From positions 1,426,001 through 1,490,000 of the forward strand of contig NZ_CP138918.1 in NCBI RefSeq assembly GCF_047123305.1: 64,000 bases of DNA, given 5' to 3'. Each line of letters opens with the position of its first letter. Within the stretch, counting starts at the first letter, position 1. The position numbers were made by a program, and so were the translations under genes. The DNA comes from Thalassobius sp047123305 (GTDB lineage: Bacteria; Pseudomonadota; Alphaproteobacteria; Rhodobacterales; Rhodobacteraceae). Positions 60,291 to 64,000 of this stretch are shown piece by piece. Under the pieces are notes generated by a model. The model did not search any database. It saw nothing but the letters and a program-made list of their open reading frames with translations, and was not told where the DNA came from.

Positions 60291-61231
60291 AGCGCCGCCA
60301 GAAGGTCACGCGCCTTGGCGCAATCGGCATCCATCTGGGTGATCAGCGCCTCAAGGCTGTCAAACTTCTCTTCCGGGCGCAGGTAGTCGACCAGCCCGAC
60401 CGAGATCTGCGCGCCGTAAAGGTCGCCGGAGAAGCCGAAGATGAAGGTTTCGAGGTTCGGCTTGTTCTCGCCAAACATCGGCCGCACGCCCAGCGATGCA
60501 GCGCCGTGGTAGCTGCCGGCATGGGGCCCGTCCAGCACGTCGATCAGCACAGCATAGACGCCCAGCTTGGGCCGGTGCAGCCCGTCGATCGACATGTTTG
60601 CCGTCGGATAGCCCAGTTCGCGGCCACGTTGGTCACCGCCGATCACCTCACCGTCCATCCGGTGCCAATGGCCCAGCATCGCCTGCGCATCACGCGGGCG
60701 GCCTTCGGCCAGGGCCTCGCGGATCGCGGTCGAGGACACTTCGCCCTTGGTGCCATGCAGCAGTTCCGCCACCGTCACACCAAAGCCCATTTCACTCCCG
60801 AACCGTTGCAGATCCTCCACGGACCCTGCGCGCCCCTGCCCAAAACAGAAATCCGCTCCAACCACCACATGCGTCAGGCCCAGGCCATCGACAATGACCT
60901 TTCTGGCAAACTCTTCGGGGCTCAGCGCCGATAGGGTGGCGTTGAAGGGCAGTTCATACAGCCGCTCAACGCCCAGCTTTTCCAATCGGTGTGCCCGTGC
61001 TTCTGGGCTCATCAAACGGAAGGCGGGGGCCTTGGGCGCGAAGAACTGGCGCGGATGCGGTTCAAAGGACATCACCCCCAGCGGCACGCCTTGGTCTGCG
61101 GCGATGGCACGGGTGAGGTCGATCACCGACTGGTGGCCCAGATGGACCCCGTCGAAATTGCCGATGGCCGCGGCGGCGCCGCGGTCAAGATCGGTGACAA
61201 AGCTGTAGTCTCGGATGATACGCATGGGCAT
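60287..61231 (-). CDS. ribF: Bifunctional riboflavin kinase/FAD synthetase
   Basis: Converts riboflavin to FMN and FAD, 314 residues. The N-terminal adenylyltransferase domain has GNFDGVHLGHQ and SSTAIREALAEG; the C-terminal kinase domain has GRELGYPTANM and the late Glu in ETFIFGFSGDLY. First gene of a three-gene run with ycgN and ltaE. A second ATG two codons downstream (61225) is also possible. Confidence 0.96.
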   Translation of the reverse strand: MPMRIIRDYSFVTDLDRGAAAAIGNFDGVHLGHQSVIDLTRAIAADQGVPLGVMSFEPHPRQFFAPKAPAFRLMSPEARAHRLEKLGVERLYELPFNATLSALSPEEFARKVIVDGLGLTHVVVGADFCFGQGRAGSVEDLQRFGSEMGFGVTVAELLHGTKGEVSSTAIREALAEGRPRDAQAMLGHWHRMDGEVIGGDQRGRELGYPTANMSIDGLHRPKLGVYAVLIDVLDGPHAGSYHGAASLGVRPMFGENKPNLETFIFGFSGDLYGAQISVGLVDYLRPEEKFDSLEALITQMDADCAKARDLLAAL

Positions 61232-61324
61232 GGGTTATCTGCCCAAATGCAAGGGATCAAGCGTGATGTGGTGTCAGATCTTGCTCAACCTCTCTGCGCA
61301 GGTGGGCAGAGCGGCGGTGGGGCC

Positions 61325-61768
61325 TTAATCGAACTTCTTTGATGGGGCCAAAACGGTGGCTTCGCCCTTCAGCACCGGCTTGCCATCCACCAGACAGCGG
61401 CAATCCAGTTGCACCCGCCGTTTGGCCAGATCGATGCCGGTCACCTCAACCTCGGCCAGCACCATATCGCCGGGGCGCACCGGGGCCATGAACTTCAGCG
61501 TTTGGCCCATATAGATGGTGCCGTGGCCGGGCAGCTGCTCGCCGATCACTGCCGAGATCAGCCCAGCGGTCAGCATCCCGTGGGCAATGCGGCCGGAAAA
61601 GATGGTGTCCTTGGCGTAGTCCTCATCCAGATGCACCGGGTTGTGGTCGGTCGAAACCTTGGCGAACATCTCGATGTCTTCGTCGGTGACAACTTTCCGC
61701 AGGTAGCGAGTCATCCCCATTTCGATGTCTTCGATGCAGATGGTTCCGCGTGGCATGTTGTCCAACAT
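61325..61768 (-). CDS. MaoC-family dehydratase (hot-dog fold)
   Basis: R-specific enoyl-CoA hydratase-like protein of 147 residues. The hydratase motif is present: FAKVSTDHNPVHLDEDYA (Asp and His catalytic pair) and IFSGRIAHGMLTAG. The start at 61768 is set by CAGGAGGG 6 bp upstream. Acts on CoA thioesters in fatty acid or polyhydroxyalkanoate metabolism; exact substrate unknown. Stands alone. Confidence 0.88.
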   Translation of the reverse strand: MLDNMPRGTICIEDIEMGMTRYLRKVVTDEDIEMFAKVSTDHNPVHLDEDYAKDTIFSGRIAHGMLTAGLISAVIGEQLPGHGTIYMGQTLKFMAPVRPGDMVLAEVEVTGIDLAKRRVQLDCRCLVDGKPVLKGEATVLAPSKKFD

Positions 61769-61848
61769 TCGACCCTCCTGAGGGAATGGCAAGGTAATAA
61801 TAATCCGCCGCATGTCGCGGTGTGGCAACTTTATTACTTTGCAGGCGC

Positions 61849-61875
61849 AGAAAATCAAGCCCTAATTGGCTTGAT
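61849..61875 (-). terminator. Rho-independent terminator of the HAD gene
   Basis: On the minus strand ATCAAGCC (61875-61868), loop AATTAG, GGCTTGAT (61861-61854) then TTT. It is 35 bp beyond the HAD stop. Confidence 0.85.
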
Positions 61876-61909
61876 CCTCCGGGCCGCTCGGTGTCAGAGC
61901 GGTGCAGAC

Positions 61910-62785
61910 TTAACGCAGCTGGCCGATGCTATAGGTCGGATTCACCTGTTCCCGTTCGATGTAGGCAGCCAGAGCCGCCGCTTCGGGCTGATTGGTGGTG
62001 CGGGTTTCTGCACGTGCGAGGCCGCCGGTGATGAACAGCGTGTCAATGCCTTCGCCCATGCCGCCGGAAATATCCGTATGCGGCCCGTCACCAATGGCCA
62101 GGATCTGGCTGTCTTCGATGTTCTGGTCGATCGCCTGCAAACGGCGGCGGGCCAGATCGTAGATCGGCGGATGCGGCTTGCCGAAATAGAGGCTTTCGCC
62201 ACCCATTTCGGTATAGAGCTTGGCCAGCGCACCGGCGCACCATTCCCGCACTTCGCCACGGTCCACCACAATGTCAGGGTTGGCGCAGAGCAGTTTCATA
62301 CCCTTCTGTTTGGCATAAAGGAAATCCGCGCGGTTCACATCCGGATCGGCCATCGTGTCAAACGGCCCGCAGCAAACGATGCCCTCGGCCTCATCCAGCG
62401 GCACGCGGGTGATTTCGACCGGTTCTTCCAACAGGCTCAGCGGTTCAAAGAAACCCGCATCGCGCTGCCATTCGCCCATGAAGTACACCTTCTCGCCCAC
62501 CGTGCCACGGAACATGGCCGAACGGGCGGAATCACCGCTGGTGGCGATGGTGTCATAGGCATCGTCTGGTACGCCAAACTGCGACAGCTGTTCGGCCACA
62601 CCGGCGCGAGGCTTGGGCGAGTTGGTGACCAGCACCACGATGCCGCCCTTCTTGCGGTAGGACTGCAGCGCGGCAACCGCCTCGGGGTAGGCGGTGACCC
62701 CATTATGAACGCAGCCCCAGAGGTCCACAAAGAGGGCGTCATAATTGGTCGAAATCTCGGACAGGGCGGTGATGATCTGCGTCAT
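61910..62785 (-). CDS. HAD-family hydrolase, NagD-like (TIGR01459 type)
   Basis: Phosphatase of 291 residues in the HAD IIA class. Motif I is FVDLWGCVHNG, motif II VTNSPKP, and the C-terminal motifs GKPHPPIYDLA and IGDGPHTDISGG. Family members act on sugar or nucleotide phosphates. The start at 62785 is chosen over one 13 codons upstream because the protein then begins with the conserved helix, but no strong ribosome-binding site marks it. Confidence 0.88.
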   Translation of the reverse strand: MTQIITALSEISTNYDALFVDLWGCVHNGVTAYPEAVAALQSYRKKGGIVVLVTNSPKPRAGVAEQLSQFGVPDDAYDTIATSGDSARSAMFRGTVGEKVYFMGEWQRDAGFFEPLSLLEEPVEITRVPLDEAEGIVCCGPFDTMADPDVNRADFLYAKQKGMKLLCANPDIVVDRGEVREWCAGALAKLYTEMGGESLYFGKPHPPIYDLARRRLQAIDQNIEDSQILAIGDGPHTDISGGMGEGIDTLFITGGLARAETRTTNQPEAAALAAYIEREQVNPTYSIGQLR

Positions 62786-62876
62786 GGGTCCATCTCTTGG
62801 CTGCGCTTTGGGGCTGCATGACATATGCAGCGCGGCTTGGCTATCCCGCGTTGATCATAGCTGTGTGACTGTGGCC

Positions 62877-63797
62877 TCAGCGGCGGTGCTGATCCAGCGA
62901 TCCACCGCCAAGTTTGCGCATCACCCGCCGCAGCGCCGTGGCATCGGAATAGCCGACCCGGTGGGCGATCTCTTCCTGTGAAAGGGTGGTGGTGCGGGCC
63001 AGCCGGATGGCGGTGCTCATCCGCAGCGTCTGCACAAAGGTGGAGGGCGTCATCGCCGCAACCTTCTGCAACCGGCGGGCAAAACTGCGCTGACCCAGCC
63101 CCGCCGCCGCGGCCAGTTCAGCAACGGTAACCGGCGTGCCAATCTGCTGACGCAGGAACAGTTCGGCCCGCTGCAGCGCCGGATCGCCCGCCACCAGTGT
63201 GGCAACCGAGACATAGGGCAGCTGGCTGCTGCGCTGGTCTGCCATCAGGAACCGGCGGCAATCCTCGGCAATGCCAAAACTGGCAAACCGTTCGATCAGA
63301 TGCAGCATCAGATCGATCTGGCCGAAGGCCGCACCTGCGGTGATCAGCCGGCCATCTTCCACCACCAGATCCCCCTGCCGCAGCTTGGCACGTGGGACGC
63401 GTTTGGCCAGTGCCGGGGCCAACCACCACGTTGTTGTCACCTCGCGCCCGTCCAGCAGCCCCGCCGCGCCAAGGGCAAAACAGGCCGAACATGCCCCTGC
63501 AATCACCGCCTGTTCCGGCGCGGCCTCTAGGGCCCGCACCAGATCGGTAAACCCTTGTGTATCCATGCTGCGACTGACCTCGCCCTCGGTGGCAAGGCCA
63601 AGACCGGGCAGGACCACCAGATCCGTGTCGACAGGCATCGCCGGCGGCACGGCAACCTCAACCGCAAACACCGTCGCACGCCCCTGCATCCGGGCCACCC
63701 GATTGGCGGTATCCAGTGTTTCCTCTGCGATAGCAAAGCTGGAGCGTTGATGCGGTTCGGGACGCAGCAGGGTTACGTGGACGGGGCTTGGGGTCAC
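62877..63797 (-). CDS. GlxA-family transcriptional regulator (DJ-1/PfpI domain + AraC-type HTH)
   Basis: Regulator of 306 residues. The N-terminal DJ-1/PfpI-like domain has the nucleophile-elbow Cys in AGACSACFALGAAG; residues about 215-306 form an AraC-type double helix-turn-helix (TVAELAAAAGLGQRSFARRLQ, then EEIAHRVGYSDATALRRV). The start is uncertain: GTG at 63797 agrees with family length, and a TTG at 63860 is the longest option; neither has a good ribosome-binding site. It is divergent from the GFA-family gene, its possible target. Confidence 0.85.
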   Translation of the reverse strand: MTPSPVHVTLLRPEPHQRSSFAIAEETLDTANRVARMQGRATVFAVEVAVPPAMPVDTDLVVLPGLGLATEGEVSRSMDTQGFTDLVRALEAAPEQAVIAGACSACFALGAAGLLDGREVTTTWWLAPALAKRVPRAKLRQGDLVVEDGRLITAGAAFGQIDLMLHLIERFASFGIAEDCRRFLMADQRSSQLPYVSVATLVAGDPALQRAELFLRQQIGTPVTVAELAAAAGLGQRSFARRLQKVAAMTPSTFVQTLRMSTAIRLARTTTLSQEEIAHRVGYSDATALRRVMRKLGGGSLDQHRR

Positions 63798-63901
63798 GGG
63801 CGGTCTGTCCAATTTGGTCTGGAATCGGTCATATGTAACACTAGAGCGGCCGTCCCCCAAGGTCCAGATTGGCCAAAACCGTAGGATCGAAAGGACAACA
63901 G

Positions 63902-64000
63902 ATGGAAGGTGGATGTTACTGTGGCGCGCTGCGCTATGAGGTGCAGGGCAAGCCGGTGTTCAAGGCGCAGTGCCACTGCCGCGCCTGCACCCATTTTGCC
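63902..64000 (+). CDS. GFA/CENP-V-type zinc-binding protein (3' partial)
   Basis: The first 33 codons only; the window ends inside the gene. AAAGGA precedes the ATG by 7 bp. The sequence shows CYCG (Cys5, Cys7) and CHCRAC (Cys24, Cys26, Cys29), the zinc-binding layout of the glutathione-dependent formaldehyde-activating (Gfa) family. Divergent from the GlxA-type regulator. Substrate cannot be told from the fragment. Confidence 0.85.
   Translation, partial: MEGGCYCGALRYEVQGKPVFKAQCHCRACTHFA

Noticed and set aside
1..64000. CRISPR arrays, insertion sequences, prophage, tRNA or rRNA genes, riboswitches
   Set aside because: I looked for regular repeats, transposase or integrase genes, cloverleaf-like sequences and conserved aptamer cores in the intergenic regions and saw none that I could support. 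A tRNA or riboswitch scan by program would settle the RNA part.

Overview
The window looks like chromosome of a Roseobacter-group alphaproteobacterium (Rhodobacterales). Supporting signs are the high GC content, an F1-only ATP synthase operon (atpHAGDC without the F0 genes), the hisC-tyrC-extensin order, a free-standing Hint-domain protein, and dense transporter operons with divergent LysR or Lrp regulators. I place it no more finely than that. I see no tRNA, rRNA, CRISPR array, insertion sequence or prophage. Coding density is very high; the only gene-free stretch above 300 bp is 50428-50787, upstream of the ATP synthase genes.

Layout. 1-1.7 kb: the 3' end of a polyamine-type ABC importer (potB partial, potC). 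1.7-7.1 kb: a tripartite tricarboxylate transporter (TTT) system, with the two-component pair TctD/TctE divergent from tctC and a fused tctA-tctB. 7.1-13.7 kb: a probable tricarboxylate catabolic block: a LeuB/Icd-family dehydrogenase, a PrpF/GalD-type isomerase, a D-2-hydroxyacid dehydrogenase, a LysR regulator, and tcuA/tcuB (tricarballylate dehydrogenase and its electron-transfer partner). 13.8-18.6 kb: an oxidative stress block with katG and oxyR divergent, then a di-heme oxidoreductase. 18.8-28.4 kb: a LysR-argE-aspartoacylase-like operon divergent from dppABCDF-hutG, which together look like uptake and deacylation of short peptides or N-acyl amino acids. 28.5-32 kb: arginase, a citrulline hydrolase-like enzyme and ornithine cyclodeaminase, divergent from an Lrp regulator, converting arginine and citrulline via ornithine to proline.

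32-46 kb: an LpxR-like outer-membrane lipid A deacylase; a Hint-domain protein; rpsD behind a structured leader that contains an 18-codon ORF; an Lrp regulator divergent from a class V aminotransferase; hisC-tyrC-extensin; DUF2125; ChaC; a MotA/TolQ-like channel gene followed by a very long coiled-coil MotB/OmpA-like partner; and an M23 peptidase. 46-64 kb: clpA, gloB, a methyltransferase, atpHAGDC, a small H-type lectin, prs, a DsbA-fold isomerase, an alpha/beta hydrolase, the ltaE-ycgN-ribF string, a MaoC dehydratase, a HAD phosphatase, a GlxA-type regulator, and the first 33 codons of a GFA/CENP-V-type zinc protein.

Most genes belong to known families. The best candidates for something undescribed are the MotA-like/coiled-coil OmpA-like pair (41.7-45.2 kb), which resembles a proton-driven motor without a known partner; the composite tricarboxylate locus with a fused TctA-TctB; the Hint-domain protein; and the rpsD leader. 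Several clean dyad or tandem-repeat operators lie between divergent regulators and their likely targets.
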